Part shown: positions 1-8,900 of the stretch, piece by piece
Layout: each line of letters opens with the position of its first letter
Position numbering within the stretch: position 1 is the stretch's first letter
From: Blastococcus xanthinilyticus
GTDB taxonomy: Bacteria; Actinomycetota; Actinomycetes; Mycobacteriales; Geodermatophilaceae
NCBI RefSeq assembly: GCF_008124835.1
Contig: NZ_VNHW01000011.1
Coordinates: forward strand, 62,001 to 126,000
Length of the DNA stretch: 64,000 nt
Reading direction: 5' to 3'
Position numbers and translations under genes: made by a program
The notes under the pieces: generated by a model
Databases searched by the model: none
Told to the model about the DNA's origin: nothing
What the model saw: the letters and a program-made list of their open reading frames with translations, nothing else

Positions 1-118
1 GCCGCCGCCACGCGGAACTGCGCAGGTGCCCCGGGGTCAGCAGGCCGGCGCGGACCTGCTCCGATCCGCGGAAGATCCGGCCGCGGAGCTCCGGTGGCCG
101 GGTGGGGGTGCGGGTCAC
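1..118 (-). CDS. DUF559-type protein, N-terminal fragment (cut by window edge)
   Basis: Reading the minus strand from a GTG at 118, an open frame runs off the left edge of the window, giving 39 residues. They contain GRIFRGSEQVRAGLLTPGHL followed by RSSAWRR. This wording resembles the N-terminus of the actinobacterial DUF559 / AbiEi-like endonuclease-fold proteins, which begin with a short Arg-rich segment, then an FRG...AGLLT...LRS.AWRRLF block. The rest, including any nuclease motif, lies outside the window. It is divergent from the MarR gene. The identification rests on a short stretch and is recalled, not searched. Confidence 0.5.
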   Translation of the reverse strand, partial: MTRTPTRPPELRGRIFRGSEQVRAGLLTPGHLRSSAWRR

Positions 119-288
119 CGCGGCACTCTCCCCGGTCGTGCCGTTCTCCCGTGGACGTCGTCCACAGGCCCCGCGGCGGGCAGCGCGCCCCTGCCGATTC
201 GCGCTCATGCGCATGGACGTCGTTCTGGCGGCTGCTTTCCCGCGTCCGTGCGGATATCGGCGGGAATCGGCGCGGACGGGCGCCCCGG

Positions 289-294
289 TAGCGT
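289..294 (+). promoter_or_regulatory. -10-like box TAGCGT of the MarR gene
   Basis: TAGCGT lies 7 nt before the ATG at 302, the spacing expected if transcription starts at the start codon. No convincing -35 element is visible. Confidence 0.45.
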
Positions 295-301
295 TCCGCG
301 C

Positions 302-829
302 ATGGTCCGACCGCTGGGGCTGCCCTTCGACCCGATCGAGCGGGCGGGGGAGACGTGGGAGGAGCGGTTCGGGCCGGCCTCGGCGATGCGCGCCGCGACG
401 TCGGTCTTCCGGGTGCAGCAGATCCTGCTCGCGCGCTTCGACGGGGTGCTCAAGCCGCACGGGTTGACCTTCGCCCGCTACGAGGTGCTGGTGCTGCTCA
501 CCTTCAGCCGGAGCGGCGAGCTGCCGCTCAAGGTGATCGGCAGCCGGCTGATGGTGCACCCCACCAGCGTCACCAACGCGATCGACCGGCTCGTGGCGGC
601 CGGGTACGTGGACCGGCGGCCCAACCCGGCCGACGGGCGGGGCGTCCTCGCGACGATCACCGAGCGGGGGCGCGCGGTGGTCGACGCGGCGACCGCCGCG
701 CTGATGGCCGTGGACTTCGGCCTGGCCGAGCTGTCGGAGGCCGAGCGCGACCAGCTGTTCGCCGTGCTGCGGTCGGTCCGGCTCGGGGCCGGGGACGTCG
801 CCGACGGGGCAGGCGGACACGCAGGGTGA
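302..829 (+). CDS. MarR-family transcriptional regulator
   Basis: A 175-residue winged-helix regulator. The dimerisation helices and DNA-binding part run from about residue 30 to 150. LPLKVIGSRLMVHPTSVTNA is the recognition-helix region and GYVDRRPNPADGRGVLATIT is the wing, with the DGR signature usual in MarR proteins. The ATG at 302 was chosen because a TAGCGT -10-like box lies 7 nt upstream and the residues before it look like noise. The gene ends 40 nt before an isobutyryl-CoA mutase gene, and the gap holds a 20-bp near-palindrome over that gene's promoter. The likely role is control of acyl-CoA mutase expression, perhaps with an acyl-CoA ligand; the target and ligand are inferred. Confidence 0.93.
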   Translation: MVRPLGLPFDPIERAGETWEERFGPASAMRAATSVFRVQQILLARFDGVLKPHGLTFARYEVLVLLTFSRSGELPLKVIGSRLMVHPTSVTNAIDRLVAAGYVDRRPNPADGRGVLATITERGRAVVDAATAALMAVDFGLAELSEAERDQLFAVLRSVRLGAGDVADGAGGHAG

Positions 830-832
830 CCG

Positions 833-862
833 TCGACACACGATAGTTGGACGTCCTACTAT
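833..862 (+). promoter_or_regulatory. Promoter of icmA (-35 TCGACA, -10 TACTAT)
   Basis: TCGACA (833-838) and TACTAT (857-862) are separated by 18 bp. Position 870, the A of the ATG, falls 8 nt after the -10 box, so the mRNA is probably leaderless. No Shine-Dalgarno sequence precedes the ATG. Confidence 0.65.
843..862. promoter_or_regulatory. MarR-type operator over the icmA promoter
   Basis: ATAGTTGGACGTCCTACTAT is a 20-bp palindrome broken at only one symmetric position pair (848/857). It is centred on CG at 852/853. It covers the -10 box and the 3' half of the spacer, so a bound dimer would block RNA polymerase. Its place between a marR gene and a metabolic gene makes the upstream MarR protein the first candidate to bind it. 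Confidence 0.7.
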
Positions 863-869
863 TGGGTGC

Positions 870-2549
870 ATGACCCAGGACGCGCGGCAGCGGTGGCAGC
901 AGCGGTACGACTCGGCGCTGGCGGCGGGTCGGGTGCGCGACGCCGACTACAGCACCCTCTCCGGGGTCGAGGTGGACCCCGTCTACGGCCCGGCCGATGA
1001 GAGCGCCGTCCCGGGCTTCGAGCGGATCGGCTATCCGGGCGAGTTCCCGTTCACCCGCGGTCTGCACGCCACCGGGTACCGCGGCCGGCTCTGGACCATC
1101 CGCCAGTTCGCCGGGTTCGGCAACGCCCAGCAGACCAACGAGCGCTACAAGATGATCCTGGCCGAGGGTGGCGGCGGGCTCAGCGTCGCCTTCGACATGC
1201 CCACCCTCATGGGCCGCGACTCCGACGACCCGCGGGCGCTCGGCGAGGTCGGGCACTGCGGCGTCGCCGTCGACACCGCCACCGACATGGACGTCCTCTT
1301 CGACGGCATCGACCTCGAGGCCACCACGACGTCGATGACGATCAGCGGCCCTGCCGTCCCGGTGTTCTGCATGTACCTGGTCGCGGCCGAGCGCCAGGGC
1401 GCCGACCTGGGCGCGCTCAACGGGACGCTGCAGACCGACATCTTCAAGGAGTACATCGCGCAGAAGGAGTGGCTCTTCCCGCCCGAGCCGCACCTGCGCC
1501 TGATCGGCGACCTGATGGAGTACTGCGCCGAGAACATCCCGGCGTACAAGCCGATCAGCGTCTCCGGGTACCACATCCGCGAGGCCGGCTCGACCGCCGC
1601 GCAGGAGCTGGCCTACACGCTGGCCGACGGCTTCGCCTACGTGGAGCTCGGCCTCTCCCGCGGCATGGACGTCGAGCAGTTCGCGCCCGGGCTGTCGTTC
1701 TTCTTCGACGCCCACGTCGACTTCTTCGAGGAGATCGCCAAGTTCCGCGCCGCGCGCCGGATCTGGGCCCGCTGGCTGCGGGACGTGTACGGGGCGCGGA
1801 CGGAGAAGGCCCAGCAGCTACGGTTCCACACCCAGACCGCCGGGGTCAGCCTGACCGCGCAGCAGCCCGACAACAACATCGTCCGGACGGCGGTCGAGGC
1901 GCTCGCCGCCGTGCTGGGCGGGACGCAGTCGCTGCACACGAACGCCCTCGACGAGGTGCTGGCGCTGCCCAGCGCCAAGGCCGCCCAGATCGCCCTGCGC
2001 ACGCAGCAGGTGATCGCGGAGGAGACCGGGGTGGCCAACGTGGCCGACCCGCTGGGTGGGTCCTGGTACGTGGAGGCGCTCACCGACGACATCGAGCGGC
2101 AGGCCGAGGAGATCTTCGCCCGCATCCGCGACATGGGCACCGACGGGACGATGACCTCGGGCATCCTGCGCGGCATCGAGGACGGCTGGTTCACCGGCGA
2201 GATCGCCGAGGCGGCGTTCGGCTACCAGCGCGCGCTGGAGAAGGGCGACAAGAAGGTCGTCGGCGTGAACACGCTGGTCGGCTCGGTGGACGCCGACGAC
2301 AAGCTGGAGATCCTCCGGGTGAGCCACCAGGTCGAGATCGACCAGAACGCCGAGCTGGCCGAGCGCCGCACGCGCCGGGACGACGACGCCGCCCGGGCCG
2401 CGGTCGCCCGGATGGTCGAGGTCGGCCGCACCGAGGAGAACATGGTGCCGGCGATGCTCGACGCGGTGCGGGCCGAGGCGACCCTCGGGGAGATCTGCGA
2501 CGCGCTGCGCGCCGAGTGGGGCGGCTACACCGAGCCCGCGCGGTTCTGA
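870..2549 (+). CDS. icmA: Isobutyryl-CoA mutase, large (substrate-binding) subunit
   Basis: Coenzyme B12-dependent carbon-skeleton mutase that interconverts isobutyryl-CoA and n-butyryl-CoA, linking valine and butyrate metabolism. The protein has 559 residues and only the TIM-barrel substrate domain; the cobalamin-binding domain is absent, as expected for the IcmA subunit that pairs with a small IcmB. Counting residues puts Phe at 80 (TIRQFAGF) and Gln at 198 (KEYIAQKE), the pair known to define isobutyryl-CoA mutase where methylmalonyl-CoA mutase has Tyr89 and Arg207. His235 in SGYHIREAG corresponds to the active-site His244 of methylmalonyl-CoA mutase. No small subunit is encoded in the window. 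A related specificity for another branched acyl-CoA remains possible. Confidence 0.9.
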   Translation: MTQDARQRWQQRYDSALAAGRVRDADYSTLSGVEVDPVYGPADESAVPGFERIGYPGEFPFTRGLHATGYRGRLWTIRQFAGFGNAQQTNERYKMILAEGGGGLSVAFDMPTLMGRDSDDPRALGEVGHCGVAVDTATDMDVLFDGIDLEATTTSMTISGPAVPVFCMYLVAAERQGADLGALNGTLQTDIFKEYIAQKEWLFPPEPHLRLIGDLMEYCAENIPAYKPISVSGYHIREAGSTAAQELAYTLADGFAYVELGLSRGMDVEQFAPGLSFFFDAHVDFFEEIAKFRAARRIWARWLRDVYGARTEKAQQLRFHTQTAGVSLTAQQPDNNIVRTAVEALAAVLGGTQSLHTNALDEVLALPSAKAAQIALRTQQVIAEETGVANVADPLGGSWYVEALTDDIERQAEEIFARIRDMGTDGTMTSGILRGIEDGWFTGEIAEAAFGYQRALEKGDKKVVGVNTLVGSVDADDKLEILRVSHQVEIDQNAELAERRTRRDDDAARAAVARMVEVGRTEENMVPAMLDAVRAEATLGEICDALRAEWGGYTEPARF

Positions 2550-2575
2550 CGTACCCCTCCGCCACCATGCCGGGC

Positions 2576-2941
2576 ATGGCCGAGACCACCGCGCACACCC
2601 ATCACGGCATCGACTACGTCGAGCTCACCGTCACCGACCTCGCCGCGGCGAAGCGCTTCTACGCCGAGGCCTTCGGCTGGGAGTTCACCGACTACCGACC
2701 GGAGTACGCCGGCATCCGCCGTGGGTCCGGCGACGCGGGCGGACTCCGGCTGGACGCCGAACCGCCCCGGCCGGGCGGCCCGCTCGTCCTCCTCTTCTCC
2801 GGCGACCTCGACCGGACCGTCGCTGCGGTGCGGGCCGCTGGTGGGCAGGTCACCGCCGGTCCCTACGAGTTCCCCGGCGGGCGGCGGTTCCACTTCCGCG
2901 ACCCCAGCGGCAACGAGCTGGGGGTGTGGTCCGAGACCTGA
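2576..2941 (+). CDS. VOC-family (glyoxalase/bleomycin-resistance fold) protein
   Basis: A 121-residue protein covering one complete VOC unit: HGIDYVELTVTDLAAAKRFY at the N-terminus and FHFRDPSGNELGVWSE at the C-terminus, the usual beta-alpha-beta-beta-beta halves. His, Glu and other possible metal ligands are present, but the substrate cannot be read from the sequence. It starts 26 nt after icmA and may be co-transcribed with it. A second in-frame ATG at 2567 is possible; neither has a clear ribosome-binding site. The 3' side runs straight into a tandem repeat array. Confidence 0.85.
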   Translation: MAETTAHTHHGIDYVELTVTDLAAAKRFYAEAFGWEFTDYRPEYAGIRRGSGDAGGLRLDAEPPRPGGPLVLLFSGDLDRTVAAVRAAGGQVTAGPYEFPGGRRFHFRDPSGNELGVWSET

Positions 2942-2992
2942 CCCCCGTCCCCGAGTACGCGAGGGACACCCCTTGGTCGCGGTACCGGGCGG

Positions 2993-3480
2993 GGCTCTGA
3001 CCAGGCGGGGACGCCCCCTGGCCGCGGTTCGGCGCGCGAGCCGCGTGCGAGGGTCGGGTCGTGCGGCGGGGCCGGAGGCTCCCCGGGCGACGCGACGGAG
3101 GGGCTCCGACCAGGTGGGGGACGCCCCCTGGCCGCGGTTCGGCGCGCGGGTCGCCTGCGAGGGTCGGGTCGTGCGGCGGGGCCGGAGGCTCCCCGGGCGA
3201 CGCGACGGAAGGGCTCCGACCAGGTGGGGGACGCCCCCTGGCCGCGGTTCGGCGCGCGGGTCGCCTGCGAGGGTCGGGTCGTGCGGCGGGGCCGGAGGCT
3301 CCCCGGGCGACGCGACGGAAGGGCTCCGACCAGGTGGGGGACGCCCCCTGGCCGCGGTTCGGCGGGTGAGTCGCCTGCGAGGGTCGGGTCGTGCGGCGGG
3401 GCCGGAGGCTTCCCGGACGGCGCGACGGAAGGGCTCTGACCAGGTGGGGGACGCCCCCTGGCCGCGGTCGGAGCCCGGAG
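2993..3480. repeat. 110-bp tandem repeat array (about 4.5 units)
   Basis: The 10-mer TGGCCGCGGT recurs at 3019, 3129, 3239, 3349 and 3459, exactly 110 bp apart. The flanking sequence is nearly identical between units, with only a few substitutions and one 1-bp deletion before the first box. Each unit contains a GGGGCC-GGA-GGCTCC hairpin (3068-3082, 3178-3192, 3288-3302, and 3398-3412 with one C-to-T change) and a GGGGG-ACG-CCCCC hairpin (for example 3116-3128). Because 110 is not a multiple of 3, units fall in different frames and no real coding sequence spans them. The array fills most of the 554-nt gap 2942-3495. The GGGGGACG...TGGCCGCGGT core also occurs in the single copy at 45.8 kb. Confidence 0.9.
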
Positions 3481-3495
3481 GGCGACAATAGGTGC

Positions 3496-4458
3496 ATGCA
3501 GCCGACCCGTCCCGGACGCCCCGACCCGCGCGCACAGGCCCAGCAGGCCCAGATCGCGGCAACGATGGCCGGTGCGGTGGACCTCGCCGCCGTGAAGGCG
3601 CGCTCCGAGGCCGCCGCGCGGGCCCAGGCAGCACCTCCGCCGAGCGCGGCCGCGTCGGCCGGTGCGCCGGGCGGCGCCGTCGTCGACGTCACCGAGGCGA
3701 CCTTCCAGGCCGAGGTGCTCGACCGGTCCTTCCAGGTGCCGGTGGTGCTCGACCTGTGGGCCGAGTGGTGCGGGCCGTGCAAGCAGCTCTCACCCGTGCT
3801 GGAGGCGTTGGCCGTCGAGGGCGGCGGCTCGTGGGTCCTCGCGAAGATCGACGTGGAGGCGAACCCGACGCTGGCGCAGGGGCTGCGGGTGCAGGGCATC
3901 CCGGCGGTGAAGGCCGTCTGGCAGGGCCAGCTGGTGGCCGAGTTCACCGGCGCGATCCCCGAGGAGCAGGCGCGGCACTTCGTCACCGAGCTGGTGCAGG
4001 CGACCACCGGTGGGGCCGTTCCCGGCGCCGCCGAGCCCGAGCCGGCCGAGGACCCGCGCCTGGACGCCGCCGAGGCCGCGCTCGAGCGCGGTGACCTCGC
4101 CGCCGCGGAGGCCGCCTACCAGGCCATCGTGGATGCCGAGCCCGACCACCCCGACGCCGCCCTCGCCCTCCGCCAGGTGCAGCTGTTCCGCCGGGCCGAG
4201 GAGGCCGGGCCCGATGCGCTCGAGGCCGCCGACGCCGCCCCGGACGACGTCTCGGCGCAGGCCCGCGCCGCCGACTTCCTCCTCGGCGCCGGGGAGATCG
4301 AGGCCGCGTTCGAGCGGCTGCTGGCCGTCGTGCGGCGCACCGCCGGCGAGGACCGCGACGCGGCGCGCAAGCACCTCGTCGAGCTGTTCGCCGTGGTGGG
4401 CGACCAGGACCCGCGGGTGAACCAGGCCCGGCGTCAGCTCACCGCCGCGCTCTTCTGA
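3496..4458 (+). CDS. Thioredoxin-domain / TPR co-chaperone (YbbN/CnoX-like)
   Basis: A 320-residue cytoplasmic protein. Residues 1-60 are Ala/Gln/Pro-rich linker, about 62-170 a thioredoxin fold with the active-site motif W91-C-G-P-C95, and about 185-320 a helical tetratricopeptide-like domain (DAAEAALERGDLAAAEAAYQ). This layout is that of YbbN/CnoX, a holdase that works with chaperones and can form mixed disulphides with clients; unlike E. coli YbbN, both thioredoxin cysteines are present. The ATG at 3496 follows a weak GACAAT box (3484-3489) by 6 nt. The gene follows the 110-bp repeat array and converges on the metallopeptidase gene 25 nt away. Confidence 0.9.
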   Translation: MQPTRPGRPDPRAQAQQAQIAATMAGAVDLAAVKARSEAAARAQAAPPPSAAASAGAPGGAVVDVTEATFQAEVLDRSFQVPVVLDLWAEWCGPCKQLSPVLEALAVEGGGSWVLAKIDVEANPTLAQGLRVQGIPAVKAVWQGQLVAEFTGAIPEEQARHFVTELVQATTGGAVPGAAEPEPAEDPRLDAAEAALERGDLAAAEAAYQAIVDAEPDHPDAALALRQVQLFRRAEEAGPDALEAADAAPDDVSAQARAADFLLGAGEIEAAFERLLAVVRRTAGEDRDAARKHLVELFAVVGDQDPRVNQARRQLTAALF

Positions 4459-4483
4459 CGGCGGGCCTCCCGGTCCCGCGGTC

Positions 4484-5875
4484 TCAGCCGCCGAGGCCGC
4501 AGCCGGCGCCGCCCCCGAGGAAGCCGGTCCGGAAGGCGCCCACCAGCTCGAAGCCGGAGGCGTCCACGTTGGCGAACACCTGGTCGTCCACGCCGTACTG
4601 GAGCAGGAACTGCACCGCCTCGTCGAGGTCGCCCGGGCTGATCTGGGCGTCGATGAGGTCGCCGAACGCGTCGCTGTACCACTGCTGCGCGTACCAGCCG
4701 GTGAGGCAGGCGGCCGAGTCGATGGCGGCGCGGTCGTCGATGCTCAGCCCGGCCTGGTCCCGCGCCGCGAGCGCGTAGGGCAGGGCCATCGCGGTCGCCA
4801 GGGCGAAGTCGCCGATCTCGTCGTACGCGGGTACGGCGAGCTCGCTCTCGTCGAGGTAGACGGTGTCGTCGTCGGGGCAGTAGCCGAGGTCGCGGTCGCC
4901 GAGCCCGGCGCAGTCGGGGGCGTCGAACCGGAAGCCCGCCACGGCCGGTGGCCGGAACTCCGTGCCGAACGCGGCGGGGAACACCTCGTCCCAGAACGCC
5001 GGCAGCGTGGTGCCCACCCAGTCGACGATGTCGTCGAACTCCGCGTTGCCCTCGTCGAGGTCGTAGGGGGTGAACTCCGCGGCGGTGAACAGCCGGTCCT
5101 CGCCGAAGGCGTCACGGCAGGTGGCGACGCCGGTGTCGAAGCCGTCGTAGAAGGCCGACACCCGGTCGAAGTAGGAGCCGTGCGCCTCCACGTCGTCGGG
5201 GTCGCTCCCGACGTCGTCCCGGAGGAGGAGGAACCCGCGGACCACGTCGTCGAGCTCCGGCTCGCGCAGGGACAGGTGCTCGGCCCGGCCGTCGGCCACC
5301 CAGCGGGTCCACGCACCGGCCAGGCAGTCGGCCTGGGTCTCGTCCTGGATGCTCCGGCCGGAGGCGGCGAACCCGAACCGCCCCTGCATGGCGTGGCCGA
5401 ACTCGTGCGCCATCACCACCGGGACGAGGAAGCGGCCGTAGTCGTCGGAGAGCTCCTGGAGCATCGTCCGGTCGTAGGCGATGACGTCGCAGGCGGGGTC
5501 GTAGAAGGCGTTGCCGGCCACGTCCTCGGGTGCGGTGTAGGAGCCCGCGCAGCCGATGCCGGTCTCGGGGTAGCGGCTCTCGTCCAGGTCGCCCGGGTCG
5601 ACGGAGAAGTAGCCGCCGGCCAGCGGCACGTACGCCTCCCCGAAGTACTCGGGGTAGGCCTCCGACCAGAAGCGCTCGACGTCGGCCAGCGCGGCGCGGG
5701 CGAGCTGGTCGATCGGCTCCTCGCTGACCCCGGTGATCGGGAACTGCTCGGCCGTGACCTCGGTCGGCTCACCGGCGCCGGGGGACGCCTGCCCGCGGAC
5801 GGTGTCGACGGCGCAGCCGGTGAGCAGCAGTGCGGCGGCGGCCACGGGCAGGGCCCGGTGCAGCAGCGGTCTCAT
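4484..5875 (-). CDS. Neutral zinc metallopeptidase, lipoprotein
   Basis: A 463-residue exported protein. The N-terminus MRPLLHRALPVAAAALLLTG-C21 is a lipoprotein signal peptide with an LTGC lipobox. The zinc motif H157-E-F-G-H161 sits in VVMAHEFGHAMQGRFG, as in the putative neutral zinc metallopeptidase family (YpfJ relatives). Cys residues at 109, 129 and further on may form extracytoplasmic disulphides. The ATG at 5875 was chosen because it begins the signal peptide; the frame upstream is noise. It lies downstream of glgB on the same strand but after a hairpin terminator, so it probably has its own promoter. The substrate is unknown. Confidence 0.9.
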   Translation of the reverse strand: MRPLLHRALPVAAAALLLTGCAVDTVRGQASPGAGEPTEVTAEQFPITGVSEEPIDQLARAALADVERFWSEAYPEYFGEAYVPLAGGYFSVDPGDLDESRYPETGIGCAGSYTAPEDVAGNAFYDPACDVIAYDRTMLQELSDDYGRFLVPVVMAHEFGHAMQGRFGFAASGRSIQDETQADCLAGAWTRWVADGRAEHLSLREPELDDVVRGFLLLRDDVGSDPDDVEAHGSYFDRVSAFYDGFDTGVATCRDAFGEDRLFTAAEFTPYDLDEGNAEFDDIVDWVGTTLPAFWDEVFPAAFGTEFRPPAVAGFRFDAPDCAGLGDRDLGYCPDDDTVYLDESELAVPAYDEIGDFALATAMALPYALAARDQAGLSIDDRAAIDSAACLTGWYAQQWYSDAFGDLIDAQISPGDLDEAVQFLLQYGVDDQVFANVDASGFELVGAFRTGFLGGGAGCGLGG

Positions 5876-5954
5876 CCGGACTTCCTCCACGCCCCGCGGC
5901 GCCCGTCCGGGCGGACGCGCGCCGCACAGCATGCCTGGTGCGCGGCGGACCGGG

Positions 5955-5989
5955 CCACCCTCCGGCACGCACGGCGCGCCGGAGGGTGG
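5955..5989 (-). terminator. Hairpin terminator after glgB
   Basis: CCACCCTCCGGC (5955-5966) and GCCGGAGGGTGG (5978-5989) form a perfect 12-bp stem with an 11-nt loop just after the glgB stop. There is no T-tract. It would end the glgE-treS-mak-glgB transcript before the metallopeptidase gene. Confidence 0.7.
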
Positions 5990-5994
5990 AGGGG

Positions 5995-8900
5995 TCAGCC
6001 CTCGTGCAGGAACCAGACGGTGCCCAGCGGCGGAGCGGAGATGGTTGCCGAGTACGGCTGCCCGTGCCACGGCTCGGCCACGGCCTCGATGCCGCCGTAG
6101 TTGCCGACGCCGGAGCCGCCGTAACCCTCGGCGTCGCTGTTGAGCACCTCGCGCCAGTGGCCGGGACGCGGCAGGCCGATCCGGTACTCGTGGTGCGGGG
6201 AGCCGGCGAAGTTCACCACGCAGGCCAGCGCCGACCCCTGCGGAGCGGCCGGCCCGGTCACCGGGTCGCCGTCGGCGGCGCTGTCCTCAGCGGTCGCGCC
6301 GTCGTCGCCGGCCGGCTCCGCCGACGCGATCGCTCTGCCGCCGTCCGCCGCCGGGGCGACCCCGTAGCGGAGGAACGAGAGCACGTTGCCCGACGCGTCG
6401 TTCGCGTCGATCCACTGGAAGCCCTCGGGGTCGACGTCCTGCGACCAGAGCGCGTCGATGTCCTTGTAGCGGCCGTTGAGGTCGGTGACCAGCTGCAGCA
6501 TGCCGCGGTGGGCGGGGTCGTCGAGGTGCCACCAGTCCAGCGAGCGGCTCTCGGCCCACTCCGAGTCCTGGGCGAACTCCGACCCCATGAACAGCAGCTG
6601 CTTGCCCGGGTGCGCCCACATGTAGGCCAGGTAGGCGCGCAGGTTGGCCAGCTGCTGCCAGCGGTCCCCGGGCATCTTCCGCAGCATCGAGCCCTTGCCG
6701 TACACGACCTCGTCGTGGCTGATGGGCAGCAGGTAGTTCTCGCTGTAGGCGTAGTGCATCGAGAACGTGAGCTGGCCGTGGTGGTAGTTGCGGTACACCG
6801 GCTCGCGCTCGACGTAGGCCAGCGAGTCGTGCATCCAGCCCATGTTCCACTTGAAGCCGAAGCCCAGGCCGCCCAGGTGCGTGGGCCGGGTGACCCCCGG
6901 CCAGGCGGTGGACTCCTCGGCGATGGTCACGACGCCGGGGACCTCGCGGTAGATGGTGGCGTTGAACTCCTGGAGGAAGGCGACCGCCTCCAGGTTCTCC
7001 CGGCCGCCGTACTTGTTCGGCAGCCACTCGGTGCGGGAGTAGTCCAGGTACAGCATGGAGGCGACGGCGTCGACGCGGATGCCGTCGACGTGGAACTCCT
7101 TGGCCCAGAACAGGGCGTTGGCCACGAGGAAGTTACGGACCTCGGAGCGCCCGAAGTCGAAGACGTAGGTGCCCCAGTCCAGCTGCTCGCCGCGGCGGGG
7201 GTCGCCGTGCTCGTACAGGGACGTGCCGTCGAAGCGGGCCAGCGCCCACTCGTCCTTGGGGAAGTGGGCGGGCACCCAGTCGACGATGACGCCGATGCCG
7301 GCCTGGTGGGCGCGGTCGATCAGGTAGCGCAGGTCGTCCGGGCTGCCGAAGCGCGACGTCGGCGCGTAGTAGGAGGTGACCTGGTAGCCCCAGGAGCCAC
7401 CGAAGGGGTGCTCGGCCAGGGGCATGAACTCGATGTGGGTGAAGCCCGCGGCGGCGACGTAGTCGACCAGCTCGTCGGCGAGCTCCCGGTAGGAGAGGCC
7501 CTGCCGCCAGGAGCCGGCGTGCACCTCGTAGACGCTCATCGGCCGGGCGTGCCAGCCGGCCTCGGCGCGCGTCGCCAGCCAGTCGTCGTCGTTCCACTCG
7601 TAGCTGGACTCGGTGACGACCGAGGCGTTCAGCGGCGGGACCTCGGTGGCGAAGGCCAGCGGGTCGGACTTCTCGCGCCAGACGCCGTCGGCCCCGAGGA
7701 CGTGGTACCGGTACCGGGTGCCGACCGGGGCCCCGGGGATGAAGATCTCCCAGACCCCGGAGGACCCGAGGTGGCGCATGGGGTAGGCGCGGGCCTCCCA
7801 GTAGTCGAAGTCGCCGGTGACCTTGACCCCCTGGGCGCTCGGCGCCCAGACGGCGAACGAGACGCCCTCGACGGTGCCGCGCGCGGTCTCGTACCGGCGG
7901 ACGTGCGCGCCCAGCACCTCCCACAGCCGCTCGTGCCGGCCCTCGCGGATGAGGTGCTCGTCGAGCGGGCCCAGCGTGGGCATCCAGCGGAAGGGGTCGT
8001 CCACGGTGTGCGTGGTGGTGCCGCCCTGGCCGTCGGCGAAGACGACCTCGATGCGGTAGTCACCCGGCTGCCGGGGGAGGCTCGCCTCGTAGATCCCGCC
8101 GTCGTGCAGCTGCGCGGCGTCGTAGCGGCTGCCGTCCTCGTCCAGGACGGCGACGGCGACGGCGTCGGGGCGCAGCGTGCGCACCGCCCAGCCGTCGGCG
8201 GTGCGGTGCGCGCCGAGGATCCGGTGCGGATCGCGCGACCAGCCCTCGACGACCGCCCGCAGGTTCTCGTCGGTGAACGTCTCGATCGTCGCGTCCTCGG
8301 GTGCGCCGGCGGTGGTGCCGCCGGCCGGCCCGGGGGCCTGGACGGGAGCCACCACCGGAGCCGGGTCGGCCGAGGCGGGCGTCGCCGCCGGGCCCGAGGC
8401 GGGCGTCGCCGCCGGGCCCGTGGTGGGCGTCGCCGCCGGGCCCGTCGTGGGCGTCGCCTCCGGGGTGGGGGCGCCGTCAGCCGCGGGCTCCGGCGCCGCG
8501 GGCTGGGGGGCCGCCGGCTCCGCGGCGCCGTCGGACGCGTCCTCGGGCGCCTGGGGGGTGGGCGGCGTCGCCGGGTCGGGGTCGGGTGCCTCGGGCTGCC
8601 CGGCGGGGGCACCACTGGGGGAGCCGGGCTCGGCGATCGGCGCGGGCGCCACCACCGGGTTGGCGGTGGTCTCGGTGTCCTCGCTGCCGGGCTCGGGCGT
8701 GGCCTCGGTCGCGGTGGGCTCGGCGGCGACCTTCTTCGCCGTCGACCGCTTGGCGGTCGTCGCCTTCGTGCCCGACGCGGCGGCCTCGGCGGCCGCCGCC
8801 TTCTTGGCCGGGGTGGCCTTCTTGGCCGGGGCCGCCTTCTTCGCGGCCGCCTTCTTCGCCGGCGCCGCGGCCGGCGCGGTGCCGTCACCGGCGGGCGCCT

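Noticed and set aside
151-165. GTGGAC-GTC-GTCCAC as a second MarR operator
   Set aside because: The core is similar, but the spacing and flanks differ from the 843-862 site; too weak to list as a feature.
2993-3480. CRISPR array
   Set aside because: The whole 110-bp unit repeats without variable spacers, and there are no cas genes.
2850-4007. Several long frames on both strands through the 110-bp repeats
   Set aside because: The period is not a multiple of three, so the same peptide appears in shifting frames; no start signals and no conserved domain.
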